Shown here: one piece after another, positions 23,716 to 32,108 of the stretch | How positions within the stretch are numbered: the stretch's first letter is position 1 | Layout: every line of letters starts with the position of its first letter | NCBI GenBank assembly: GCA_042408535.1 | Contig: JBHORA010000206.1 | Location: 1-44,908 of the forward strand | DNA from: BPIH01 sp042408535 | GTDB lineage: Bacteria > Chloroflexota > Limnocylindria > Limnocylindrales > CSP1-4 | Direction of reading: 5' to 3' | Length of the DNA stretch: 44,908 nucleotides | Translations under genes and position numbers: made by a program | The notes under the pieces: generated by a model | What the model was told of the DNA's origin: nothing | The model's input: the letters and a program-made list of their open reading frames with translations, nothing else | Database searches by the model: none

Positions 23716-24981
23716 ATGGCCACCGAGCACGCAGCGGCCGCGATCAACCCCTGGCACGTCGCCCAGCGGCAGTTCGACCTCGCCGCCGACCGCCTCAACC
23801 TCGATCCGGGCCTGCGGCGGGTCCTCCGCGAACCCCGTCGCGAGCTGACCGTCCACTTCCCGGTGAAGATGGACGACGGCTCCGTCCAGGTCATGACCGG
23901 CTACCGGGTCCAGCACAACCTCGGCCGTGGGCCGGCGAAGGGCGGGATCCGCTACCACCCTGACGTCACCCTCGACGAGGTCAAGGCCCTCGCCATGTGG
24001 ATGACCTGGAAGTGCGCCGTCGTTGCCATCCCCTTCGGCGGCGGCAAGGGTGGCGTCGTCGTCGACCCAAAGAAGCTCTCGATGAAGGAGCTCGAGGCCC
24101 TGACCCGGCGCTTCACGACGGAGATCAGCGTCCTCATCGGGCCCGAGCGGGACATCCCGGCCCCCGACGTGAACACGAACGCCCAGGTCATGGCCTGGAT
24201 GATGGACACCTACTCCATGCACGTCGGCTACACCGTCCCGGGGGTCGTGACCGGCAAGCCGATCAGCCTCGGCGGTTCCGAGGGTCGGGCCGAGGCGACG
24301 GCCCGCGGCGTCGTCTACACGATCATCGAGGCCGCCCGCGAGCTCGAGCTCGACCTCGCCCGGGCGACCGTCGCCGTCCAGGGTTTCGGGAACGCTGGCT
24401 CCATCGCCGCCAGGCTGATGGCCGCCGAGGGCTCAAAGGTCATCGCCGTCTCCGACTCGAGCGGTGGGATCCACCGGGAGGAGGGCCTCGACGTCGAGCG
24501 AGTCATAGCCTGGAAACGTGAGCATGGGACCGTCGTCGGCTTCCCCGGCGCCGATCCGATCTCGAACGCCGAGCTCCTCGAGCTTCCCTGCGACGTCCTC
24601 ATCCCGGCCGCCCTCGAGAACGTCATCACCGAACGGAACGCCGAGCGGATCGGGGCCCGCATCGTCGCCGAGGCGGCGAACGGACCAACGACGCCGGAGG
24701 CCGACGCCATCCTCTTCCGGCGCGGCATCTTCGTCATCCCCGACATCCTCTGCAACGCCGGCGGGGTGACGGTCAGCTATTTCGAGTGGGTCCAGGACCT
24801 CAACCGCGATCACTGGAGCGAGGCGATCGTGAACGCCAAGCTCCGAGAGATCATGGTCAAGGGCTTCAACGAGGTGCGTGCCGTGGCGAACCGCGAGGGT
24901 TGCGACAACCGCCTCGCGGCCTACCTCCTCGCGGTCCAGCGGGTCGCCGACGCCACGGCGATGCGGGGTCTCTACCCGTAG
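23716..24981 (+). CDS. gdhA: Glu/Leu/Phe/Val dehydrogenase (glutamate dehydrogenase)
   Basis: The 421-residue protein has the full GDH layout: RVQHNLGRGPAKGGIRYHP with substrate-binding lysine, MTWKCAVVAIPFGGGKGGV with the catalytic lysine, GPERDIPAPDVNT, TGKPISLGGSEGRAEATARG, and the nucleotide-binding VAVQGFGNAGSIAARL (GxGxxG form). AEAANGPTTPEAD and PDILCNAGGVTVSYFEW complete the family pattern. It interconverts glutamate and 2-oxoglutarate in the cytoplasm. The length is that of hexameric small GDHs. The start ATG 23716 is preceded by TGGAGG with 7-nt spacing; upstream in-frame codons lie in the leader. Confidence 0.96.
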   Translation: MATEHAAAAINPWHVAQRQFDLAADRLNLDPGLRRVLREPRRELTVHFPVKMDDGSVQVMTGYRVQHNLGRGPAKGGIRYHPDVTLDEVKALAMWMTWKCAVVAIPFGGGKGGVVVDPKKLSMKELEALTRRFTTEISVLIGPERDIPAPDVNTNAQVMAWMMDTYSMHVGYTVPGVVTGKPISLGGSEGRAEATARGVVYTIIEAARELELDLARATVAVQGFGNAGSIAARLMAAEGSKVIAVSDSSGGIHREEGLDVERVIAWKREHGTVVGFPGADPISNAELLELPCDVLIPAALENVITERNAERIGARIVAEAANGPTTPEADAILFRRGIFVIPDILCNAGGVTVSYFEWVQDLNRDHWSEAIVNAKLREIMVKGFNEVRAVANREGCDNRLAAYLLAVQRVADATAMRGLYP

Positions 24982-25046
24982 GCGGGGGAACACCGGCGGG
25001 CTGGCCGGAGACGGCCGCTTCTCGATCTCGGGATCGCAGCTGAGAC

Positions 25047-26663
25047 GTGAACCGCCGGACCTTCCTCCGTCGCGCCCTCGCCCTCGTCGTACTCGCCGTC
25101 GTCGGCTCGCTGGGCGCCATTCTCCGGGGCAAGGTGGCAGGCCAGCCGGCGCAGCCCGGGGAAGGCGGAGGACCTCCATCCGTACCTGGCGGGGCAGCAT
25201 CGTCCCCCGAGCCCGGGACCTCCGTCGGCGTCGGGGGCTCGGCCTTGCCGAAGGCGCGAGGATTGATCGCCCGTGAGAACGAACGACCGGGTGATCGGGG
25301 CTGGGAACGCTTCGGTCCTGGTCGACTGGCAGGGTACAGTGTTCGACCGTCCGTCGGACCCGGCGAGGAACTGTCGCTCCAAGTGCAGGCGCCGCGCCCC
25401 GTCGACGTCCTCTGGTACCGCCTCGGCTGGTATGGCGGGACCGGCGGCCGCCTCGTCCGCATCGATCGCGGGATTCGCCCCAGCGCGCCGCGTGTCGGCA
25501 GCATGCCGCCACCGGACCCGGTGTCGGGCCTCGTCGAGCCGAACTGGCCGCCGGCCCTACAGTTCACCGTCCCTGACGACTGGCTGAGCGGGATGTACCT
25601 GGCCGTGCTCGACGCGGCTGGTGAGGTCCCAGCCGCCGTCCCCTTCGTCGTGCGGGGTCCTTCCAGGGGCGCGAGCGCGGCGCCGCTTCTGTTCGTCAAC
25701 GCTGCCCTCACCTGGCAGGCCTACAACCCCTGGGGCGGCAAGAGCCTCTACTCGTACGACTCCGTCGGTGCTCCTACGGCCTCTGGAACCCGGGCGGCGG
25801 CGACGGTCAGCCTCGCCCGACCGTACGCCGGCGATGGCGGGGCAGGTTTTCTTCGACGCTGGGAGCTCCAGTTCGTCCGCTGGCAGGAACGGGAGGGGTT
25901 GGCGGTGGAGTACGCGGCGGACATCGACCTGGAGCTCCATCCGGAAGTCCTCGACGGCCGGCAGCTCATCGTCTTTGCCGGGCACCACGAGTACTGGTCG
26001 CGACCGATGCGACAGGCGCTCCAGGCTGCTATCGATCGAGGCACGCACGTCTGCTTCTTCTCGGCCAACGAGATCTACTGGCAGGTCCGGCTCGAGCCCG
26101 GGCCGACGGGGCGCGCTGAGCGGATGACGTGCTACAAGTCCGCCGGCCGAGACCCCCTGACCACGACCAACCCGGCTCTCACCACCGTTCGCTGGCGCGA
26201 GCCCCCGGTCAACGAACCGGAAGCGACGCTCGTCGGGCAGATGTACGGCCACGTCGTGCGACGTCCTGCCGATTGGATCGTGACGAACAGCGACCACTGG
26301 TTGTATGCGGGCACGCAGCTCGCCGACGGCGATCGGCTCCGCAACCTCGTCGGCCAGGAGTACGACACGTACTTTGCCGACCTGGCACCTCCCGGAACGA
26401 TCGTCCTCGCCCGAAGCCCCGTCGAGATCGCCGTACGCAGGTCGGGACCGTCCCGCGGCTACGCGAGCCCGGCCGTCCATACGGCGACGATCTACACGGC
26501 TCCCTCGGGTGCTACCGTCTTCGCAGCCGGGACCTTCCAGTGGTCGTGGGCGCTCGATTCCTACGGGGTACGGGCCTACCATGGCATTCCGACCCCCGTC
26601 GACTGGCGCGTCGAGCGGATGACCCGCAACCTTCTCGAGCGGCTGGCGCCAGACGCCAGCTGA
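25047..26663 (+). CDS. Tat-exported protein related to the N,N-dimethylformamidase large subunit
   Basis: The 538-residue protein begins with a twin-arginine signal NRRTFLRRALALVVLAVVGSLGA, so it should be exported folded. A Pro/Gly-rich spacer (about 32-70) is followed by a beta-sandwich-like part (GYSVRPSVGPGEELSLQVQA; LWYRLGWYGGTGGRLVR) and then the region typical of dimethylformamidase large-subunit-like proteins: LLFVNAALTWQAYNPWGGKSLY, FAGHHEYWSRPMRQALQAAI, RGTHVCFFSANEIYWQVRLE and TCYKSAGRDP. Real DMFase is an iron amidohydrolase with an additional small subunit, which is not visible here, so the substrate is open. Third-position GC is slightly lower than in neighbours. Start GTG 25047 lacks a strong Shine-Dalgarno. 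Confidence 0.82.
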   Translation: MNRRTFLRRALALVVLAVVGSLGAILRGKVAGQPAQPGEGGGPPSVPGGAASSPEPGTSVGVGGSALPKARGLIARENERPGDRGWERFGPGRLAGYSVRPSVGPGEELSLQVQAPRPVDVLWYRLGWYGGTGGRLVRIDRGIRPSAPRVGSMPPPDPVSGLVEPNWPPALQFTVPDDWLSGMYLAVLDAAGEVPAAVPFVVRGPSRGASAAPLLFVNAALTWQAYNPWGGKSLYSYDSVGAPTASGTRAAATVSLARPYAGDGGAGFLRRWELQFVRWQEREGLAVEYAADIDLELHPEVLDGRQLIVFAGHHEYWSRPMRQALQAAIDRGTHVCFFSANEIYWQVRLEPGPTGRAERMTCYKSAGRDPLTTTNPALTTVRWREPPVNEPEATLVGQMYGHVVRRPADWIVTNSDHWLYAGTQLADGDRLRNLVGQEYDTYFADLAPPGTIVLARSPVEIAVRRSGPSRGYASPAVHTATIYTAPSGATVFAAGTFQWSWALDSYGVRAYHGIPTPVDWRVERMTRNLLERLAPDAS

Positions 26664-26715
26664 CGAGGAGGCCGGAGGTGGGCGAGTGCTGGGAAGGCCG
26701 GCAGCCGCCCGGTGC

Positions 26716-26721
26716 TACGAT
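26716..26721 (+). promoter_or_regulatory. -10 box (TACGAT) of the 203-aa gene, leaderless type
   Basis: TACGAT is followed by 6 nt and ATG 26728; no Shine-Dalgarno. Confidence 0.6.
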
Positions 26722-26727
26722 GCGGCC

Positions 26728-27339
26728 ATGCTCGATCACGAAGAAAAGTTCCTCTTCAAGGAGGAGATCCTCCACCTGGCGAATGCCCTTGCCGAGCCGG
26801 GGATGCTCGACAACGTCGAGGACCTTTTGACCGACGTCATCACGAGCCCCCGGTTCGACTCGGAGGTCTTCACCCTCGAGCGCTCCCTCCAGGTCATGCT
26901 CGGGCCCCGGGCCGGGACGACCCTCGTCGGCCTCCTGACCGTTGCCCCCGAGGTCTTCGATGAAGTCGCCGAGGTCCGCATTCCCCCCGAGGTCCACGAG
27001 CGGCTCGTCGCCTGGCGGGCCCGCTTCGGCCTCGCCATCGACAACGCCCTGAACTTTTTGAACAATCCCGACGGGATCCAAGGCCACAACTTCTCGACCC
27101 AGATCGCCCACGTCGACGATCGGCGGGTCCTCCAGGGTCGGCTCACCCTCGTCCGCTACAACAACGAGCCCCAGTTCTTCGTCGCCGACGCGAGCGTCTT
27201 CCTCGGCCTCGTGGCGGACGTCCTCGAGCGGCTCGGACCCTACCTGGAGCCCGATGTCGTCGAGGAGGAGACGGTCACCCGGCTCCGCGACGCCATCGCC
27301 CTCATCGAACGGAAGACGGGCGCCCGCGGCCGGAGCTAG
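26728..27339 (+). CDS. Unknown soluble protein next to the DRTGG gene
   Basis: The 203-residue protein is acidic and helical at the N-terminus (EEKFLFKEEILHLANALAEPG) with a central mixed region (LNFLNNPDGIQGHNFSTQIA; VDDRRVLQGRLTLVRYNNEPQFFVADASVFLG) and a helical end. It has no signal peptide or membrane segment. I recognise no family. The start is ATG 26728 from the leaderless -10 box. It lies 117 bp before the DRTGG-domain gene on the same strand, with a tandem repeat in the gap, so co-transcription is possible. Confidence 0.8.
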   Translation: MLDHEEKFLFKEEILHLANALAEPGMLDNVEDLLTDVITSPRFDSEVFTLERSLQVMLGPRAGTTLVGLLTVAPEVFDEVAEVRIPPEVHERLVAWRARFGLAIDNALNFLNNPDGIQGHNFSTQIAHVDDRRVLQGRLTLVRYNNEPQFFVADASVFLGLVADVLERLGPYLEPDVVEEETVTRLRDAIALIERKTGARGRS

Positions 27340-27348
27340 GCGGCCGGC

Positions 27349-27420
27349 GACGGGACGGCGACGGGATTGCCATGGGACCGCGACGGGACCGCGACGGGAC
27401 GGCGACGGGATGGCGACGGA
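27349..27420. repeat. 11-bp tandem repeat
   Basis: Six or seven units of 10-12 bp (GACGGGACGGC type) fill the gap just after the stop codon at 27339. Confidence 0.85.
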
Positions 27421-27456
27421 CGCCGCTCGACGGCGAGGGCTGACCCGAAGGGCGGC

Positions 27457-28614
27457 ATGCGCCAGATCTACCTCGCGGCGACCGGCCAGAACCGAGGCAA
27501 GACGACGGTTGCCCTCGGCGTCCTCGACGGCTTCCGCCGCCGCGGCTTCGACGCCGGCTTCATTAAGCCCGTCGGCCAGCGCTACGTCATCGAGGACGGC
27601 ATCCCGGCCGACGAAGACGCCGTCCTCATGAAGAGCGTCTTCGAGCTCGACGACCCGCTCGCCCTCATGAGCCCGGTCCATATTCCTCGCGGCTTCACCC
27701 GGGCCTATATCGAGGGCCAGATCGTCGACGACCTGGCCGGCCGAATCCGGGCCGCCCACGCCGAGCTCGCCGCCCGGCGCGAGATCCTCCTCATCGAGGG
27801 GACTGGACACGCCGGCGTCGGCGCCGTCATCGGTCTCTCGAATGCGACCGTGGCCGCCCTCCTCGAGGCACCGGCGATCATCGTCTCCGAGGGCGGGGTC
27901 GGCCGCCCCATCGACGAGATCGTCGTCAACGCCGCCCTCTTCGCCCGCGAAGGGGTGCGGGTGGCGGGAGCGATCGTCAACAAGGTCGACGTCGACGCTC
28001 GCCCCGACCTGCCCAGGATCCTCGAGCGCGGGCTCGCCCTCCACGGGATCGCTCTCCTCGGCGTCCTCCCGTACCGGCCGATCCTCTCGAACCCGACCCT
28101 GGCAATGGTCCTCGAGGGGGTTCGTGGGGAGCCGATCCACGAAGGCCCGAACCTCGACGCCGTCATCGACGAGGTCGCCATCGGGGCCATGGAGCCCGAG
28201 CACGTCCTCGAGCGGATCGGACCCGGAACGCTCGTCATCGTGCCCGGCGACCGGGAGGACGTCCTCCTCGCCATCGCCACGACGCACCTCGTCGGTCCGG
28301 CGGGTCGCGCCCGGTGGGTGAGTGGGGTCTCGGCCGGCGATGGGCGAGACCCGGACCGGCGGGGCGTCGCCCTCGGGCTCGTCCTCACCGGCGGCTACCG
28401 GCCCCGGCGAGCCGTCCTCGATGCCATCCGCCGGGCCGACCTCTTCTGCACCCTCGTCGAGGACGATACATACGTCGTCGCCTCGGCGATCCACGACCTT
28501 CTCGTCAAGACTCACCCCTCGGACCGCGGCAAGATCGAGCTCATCAAGGCTCTCGTCTGGGAGCATCTCGCCATCGACCGGGTCCTGGAGGCGGCTGCCC
28601 CGATCGCGGCCTGA
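27457..28614 (+). CDS. P-loop NTPase with DRTGG domain (phosphotransacetylase N-terminal-like)
   Basis: The 385-residue protein starts with a dethiobiotin-synthetase-like P-loop, IYLAATGQNRGKTTVALGVL, followed by the second strand IKPVGQRY, LLIEGTGHAGVGAVIGLSNA (Walker-B-like region) and GAIVNKVDVDARPDL. The C-terminal half (about 225-385) matches the DRTGG layout: AVIDEVAIGAMEPEHVLERIGPGTLVIVPGDREDVLLA and LVLTGGYRP...LVEDDTYVVASAI. In other bacteria this module is the regulatory N-terminal part of phosphotransacetylase or a stand-alone protein of uncertain function. The start ATG 27457 has AAGGGCGG upstream; the longer frame reads only the tandem repeat. Confidence 0.88.
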   Translation: MRQIYLAATGQNRGKTTVALGVLDGFRRRGFDAGFIKPVGQRYVIEDGIPADEDAVLMKSVFELDDPLALMSPVHIPRGFTRAYIEGQIVDDLAGRIRAAHAELAARREILLIEGTGHAGVGAVIGLSNATVAALLEAPAIIVSEGGVGRPIDEIVVNAALFAREGVRVAGAIVNKVDVDARPDLPRILERGLALHGIALLGVLPYRPILSNPTLAMVLEGVRGEPIHEGPNLDAVIDEVAIGAMEPEHVLERIGPGTLVIVPGDREDVLLAIATTHLVGPAGRARWVSGVSAGDGRDPDRRGVALGLVLTGGYRPRRAVLDAIRRADLFCTLVEDDTYVVASAIHDLLVKTHPSDRGKIELIKALVWEHLAIDRVLEAAAPIAA

Positions 28615-28718
28615 GTGGGCCGGCCATCGATCCGCGAGTCTGCGCGGGCGGCCATCGACGCCCCCGGCCGATCCGGTCGCGTCGGACTCGCGGACGGCTC
28701 CACCGACCCGCCGGCGGC

Positions 28719-29627
28719 CTACCGCGCTGGCGGCCGCTCCGGCGGAACGACGAGCTCGTTGTCGATGAGTCGGACCCCCTCGATCCGGGCAGCGAGGGAG
28801 AGAAGGGTCGGGCGGTCGATGGTCACGAGCTCTTCCAGCGTCGCCTCGTCGGCAGTCGACACGTACTCGACCTCGATCGACGGCTCGGCGGCGAGGACGG
28901 CCCGGATGGCCGCTCGGACCGCCTCCGCCGACCGCTCGCCGGCCTCGATGCGGGCCCGCCCGGCGAGGAGCGACCGGTGGAGGAGGGGGGCGACCGCCCG
29001 GCCCCGGGGCGAGAGCCGGACGTTCCGCGACGAGCAGGCCAAGCCGTCGGGTTCACGGACGGTCGGGCAGGCGACGATCTCGGTCGCGATGGCGAGGTCG
29101 GCCACCATCCGGCGGACGACTCGGAGCTGCTGGGCGTCCTTCTCGCCGAAGTAGGCCCGCTCGGCGCCGACGAGGCCGAGGAGGATGGCCACGACCGTCG
29201 TCACGCCTTCGAGGTGGCCGGGCCGGGCGGCTCCCTCGAGGGGCTCGGCGAGGGCACCGACCCGGACCGTCGTCTGGAATCCCGCCGGGTAGATCTCCTC
29301 GACCGGGGGAAGGAAGACGACGTCGACCTCCTCCCGGGCACAGACGGCCAGGTCCTCGGCCTCCGTCCGCGGGTAGGCAGCCAGATCGTCGGGTCGCTCG
29401 AACTGGCGGGGGTTGACGAAGATGGACACGACGACGCCCGCGTTCTCGTTCCGGGCGCGCCGAATGAGGGAGCGGTGTCCCTCGTGGAGGGCGCCCATCG
29501 TCGGCACGAAGCCGAGCGGGCGGGGCAGGTGGGCGACCGCCTCCCGGAGCTCGCGCCGGGTACGGACGACGGCCGGGCGGCCGGCGACGGCGGTCGAGTC
29601 CACGGGCGGCGAGCTCGGTTGACTCAC
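28719..29627 (-). CDS. panC: Pantothenate synthetase
   Basis: The 302-residue enzyme has the PanC motifs GFVPTMGALHEGHRSLIRRA (the HxGH ATP site is EGH), SIFVNPRQFERPDDLAAYPR, RPGHLEGVTTVVAILLGLV, YFGEKDAQQL and SSRNVRLSPRGRA. It condenses pantoate with beta-alanine using ATP. The start is GTG 29627, overlapping the panB stop (GTGA 29624-29627). A short extra N-terminus (about 20 residues, SQPSSPPVDST) precedes the family start. It is the last gene of the coaX-coaBC-panB-panC operon. Confidence 0.96.
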   Translation of the reverse strand: MSQPSSPPVDSTAVAGRPAVVRTRRELREAVAHLPRPLGFVPTMGALHEGHRSLIRRARNENAGVVVSIFVNPRQFERPDDLAAYPRTEAEDLAVCAREEVDVVFLPPVEEIYPAGFQTTVRVGALAEPLEGAARPGHLEGVTTVVAILLGLVGAERAYFGEKDAQQLRVVRRMVADLAIATEIVACPTVREPDGLACSSRNVRLSPRGRAVAPLLHRSLLAGRARIEAGERSAEAVRAAIRAVLAAEPSIEVEYVSTADEATLEELVTIDRPTLLSLAARIEGVRLIDNELVVPPERPPAR

Positions 29628-30622
29628 AGATCGCGGTCGAGGGGGATCCAGCCTTTCTCGGGTCCCTCGGCGGCAGGGGTCGGCCTCGCTCCGCCGCCGG
29701 TCGGCGGGCCACCGGCCGCCCGTTGCGTCGCTCGCTCGCCGCCGTCGGTCGCCCGGTCGAGGCGTCCCCGGCCGAGGACCTCGTCGAGGACGGCATCGTC
29801 CATCCGAACCGACTCCGCCTCGCTCGGGAAGCTCCCGGCGGCGACGTCGGCGGCATAGGCCCGAACCGCGGCGAGGATCGTCGATCGGAGGTCGGCGTAA
29901 GGCCGGGCATGCTTCGGGCGCCAGGCATCGAGGCCGAGGAGGTCGGTGACGACCTGGACCTGGCCCGAACAGAAGGGGCCGGCCCCGATCCCGATCGTCG
30001 GGATCCGGAGCCGCTCGGTGATCGCCGCTGCCAGTTGGACGGGGACGAGCTCGAGGACGACGGCGAAGGCGCCGGCCTCGGCGACGGCCTGGGCGTCGGC
30101 GAGGAGCCGCCGGGCAGCCTCCTTCGTTCGTCCCTGGACCCGGACCCGACCGATGGTGTGAATCGCCTGGGGCGTGAGGCCGATGTGGCCCATGACGGGG
30201 ATCCCCGCCCGAACGAGGGTCTCGATGGTTCGGGCGCTCCGGACGCCGCCCTCGATCTTGACCGCCTGGGCGCCTCCCTCGGCGAGGAAGCGGCCGGCGT
30301 TTTCGAGGGCGCGCTCGGGGGTGGCGTAGGACAAGAAGGGCATGTCGCCGACGACGAGGGCCCGCCGAGCGCCGCGGCTGACGGCCCGGGTGTGGTGGAG
30401 CATGTCGGCCATGGAGACCGGGATCTCGTTCTCATAGCCGAGGATCGCCCGACCGACGGAGTCGCCGACGAGGATGATCGGGATGCCCGCCTCGTCGAGG
30501 AGTCGAGCCGTCGGGTAGTCGTAGGCGGTGAGCATGGCGATCCGCTCGCCCTCGGCGTGCATCTGGGCGATGTCGGTCACCGTCAGCCGGCGAACTGGTT
30601 CGTTCGAGCCCGTGGCGCTCAT
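29624..30622 (-). CDS. panB: 3-methyl-2-oxobutanoate hydroxymethyltransferase
   Basis: The 332-residue protein has the PanB barrel: IAMLTAYDYPTARLLDEAGI, ILVGDSVGRAILGY (metal-binding Asp), MLHHTRAVSRGARRALVVGDMPF, AVKIEGGV and PTIGIGAGPFCSGQVQV. The enzyme makes ketopantoate from 2-oxoisovalerate and methylene-tetrahydrofolate. The last 55 or so residues (GRGRLDRATDGGERATQ..., GGPPTGGGARPTPAAEG) extend past the usual C-terminus and look disordered. ATG 30622 overlaps the coaBC stop as ATGA. Confidence 0.96.
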   Translation of the reverse strand: MSATGSNEPVRRLTVTDIAQMHAEGERIAMLTAYDYPTARLLDEAGIPIILVGDSVGRAILGYENEIPVSMADMLHHTRAVSRGARRALVVGDMPFLSYATPERALENAGRFLAEGGAQAVKIEGGVRSARTIETLVRAGIPVMGHIGLTPQAIHTIGRVRVQGRTKEAARRLLADAQAVAEAGAFAVVLELVPVQLAAAITERLRIPTIGIGAGPFCSGQVQVVTDLLGLDAWRPKHARPYADLRSTILAAVRAYAADVAAGSFPSEAESVRMDDAVLDEVLGRGRLDRATDGGERATQRAAGGPPTGGGARPTPAAEGPEKGWIPLDRDL

Positions 30623-32100
30623 CTTCGCTCACCTCCTTCGTTCTGTTGCCTCGGTGGCCGGCTCCGGTCGCCGTCAGGGCGCGCCTCGGAGCCCGCTCGC
30701 CCCGATCGAGCACCGACACCCGCCAGCTCGGGCTTCGGAGCGGTGTCCCTTGCGTCGAGGATCCGGACGACGCGGTCGAGGATCCGATCGGCGACCTCCC
30801 GTTTCGGGAGGAGCGGCCACGGCTCCGGGGCGACCCCGGGGGCGAAGATCGTCACCCGGTTCGTCGGCGTCCCGAAGCCCGCGTCGGGAGCGAGGACGTC
30901 GTTGGCGACGAGGACGTCGGCTCCCTTGGCGACGAGCTTCGCCGCCGCCCGCTCGAGGTCGCCGGTCTCGGCGGCGAAGGCGACGACGACCGGCCGCCGG
31001 GGGCGCCCGGCGAGCCGTCGGGCGAGCTCGGCGAGGATGTCCTCGGTCGGCTCGAGCTCGAGGAGGAGCCGCTCGCTCCTCGGCAGCTTGCGGGCCGCGG
31101 TGCGGGCGGGACGGAAGTCGGCCACGGCGGCGGCCATGACGAGGACGTCGGCCGCGAGGGCCGGGTCGCTGGGGCCAGAACCTGCCGCCGTGTCGGTCGG
31201 TTCCGCCCCCGCTGCGGCCGCCGGCCCGAGGACGGCCCGGTAGACGGCGGCGGCCATGTCGGCGGCCGTCTCGGCCTGGATGACGTGGGCCGCTTCCGGC
31301 GGGGGAACCTCGATCCGCCCAACGATGAGGGTGACCTCGGCGCCCCGGGCGAGGGCCGCTTCGGCGACGGCGATCCCCATCCGGCCCGACGATCGGTTGC
31401 CGATGAAGCGGACCGGGTCGATCGGCTCGGCGGTTCCGCCGGCCGTGACGACGACCCGGCGGCCGACGAGGTCCTCGGGGCGAGGGGGGCCGGCAGCGGG
31501 CGGCGGGCGGCGGGTCGGGTCCGGGGCGCGGATCGGCCGTCCGCCAATGGCCTCGACGACGGCGTCGACGATCCGGTCGAGGTCGGCGAGGCGGCCGAGG
31601 CCGACCTGGCCCGAGGCGAGGGGCCCGACCTCGGGTTCGACGATCCGGTAGCCGAACTCCCGGAGCCGGGCGACGTTGGCGACCGTGGCCGGGTGGCGGT
31701 ACATGTCGCCGTCCATGGCCGGGGCGACGACGACGGGGGCGCTCGTGGCGAGACAAGCGGCGCTGACCGGGTCGCCGGCGAGACCGTGGGCCATCGCCCC
31801 GAGCCAGTGAGCGGTCGCCGGGGCGACGACGATGGCGTCGGCCGTGTCGGCGAGGACGATGTGGCCGATGCGGCCGTCGGGCAGGAGCTCGAGGACGTCC
31901 GCGTCGACGGCGTGGCGGGTGAGGGCCTCGAAGGTGAGGGGCGCCACGAAGCGGGTCGCCGACGGGGTGAGCATGGCGACGACCTCGGCCCCCTCCTCGA
32001 CGAGCCGGCGGGCGAGCTCGATCGCCTTGTAGGCCGCGATGGAGCCCGTCACCCCGAGGCCGATGAGGCGGCCAGCGAGCCGGCCGGTCGTCGCCGACAT
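30619..32100 (-). CDS. coaBC: Bifunctional phosphopantothenoylcysteine decarboxylase/phosphopantothenate-cysteine ligase
   Basis: The 493-residue protein has the flavoprotein decarboxylase half (GVTGSIAAYKAIELARRLVEEG; active His in IGHIVLADTADAIVVAPAT) and, after residue about 205, the ligase half (VVVTAGGTAEPIDPVRFIGNRSSGRMG; MAAAVADFRP; VVAFAAETGDLERAA; VLVANDVL). Two residues differ from the E. coli Dfp type: the PxMN Asn position reads PAMDGDM (Asp) and the ACG Cys position reads LASGQVG (Ser). The C-terminus is a long Arg/Glu/Pro-rich tail (about 40 residues). It starts 8 bp after coaX with the purine stretch GAGGA, and its stop overlaps panB. Confidence 0.95.
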   Translation of the reverse strand: MSATTGRLAGRLIGLGVTGSIAAYKAIELARRLVEEGAEVVAMLTPSATRFVAPLTFEALTRHAVDADVLELLPDGRIGHIVLADTADAIVVAPATAHWLGAMAHGLAGDPVSAACLATSAPVVVAPAMDGDMYRHPATVANVARLREFGYRIVEPEVGPLASGQVGLGRLADLDRIVDAVVEAIGGRPIRAPDPTRRPPPAAGPPRPEDLVGRRVVVTAGGTAEPIDPVRFIGNRSSGRMGIAVAEAALARGAEVTLIVGRIEVPPPEAAHVIQAETAADMAAAVYRAVLGPAAAAGAEPTDTAAGSGPSDPALAADVLVMAAAVADFRPARTAARKLPRSERLLLELEPTEDILAELARRLAGRPRRPVVVAFAAETGDLERAAAKLVAKGADVLVANDVLAPDAGFGTPTNRVTIFAPGVAPEPWPLLPKREVADRILDRVVRILDARDTAPKPELAGVGARSGRAGSEARPDGDRSRPPRQQNEGGERR

Positions 32101-32108
32101 CGACGTCC

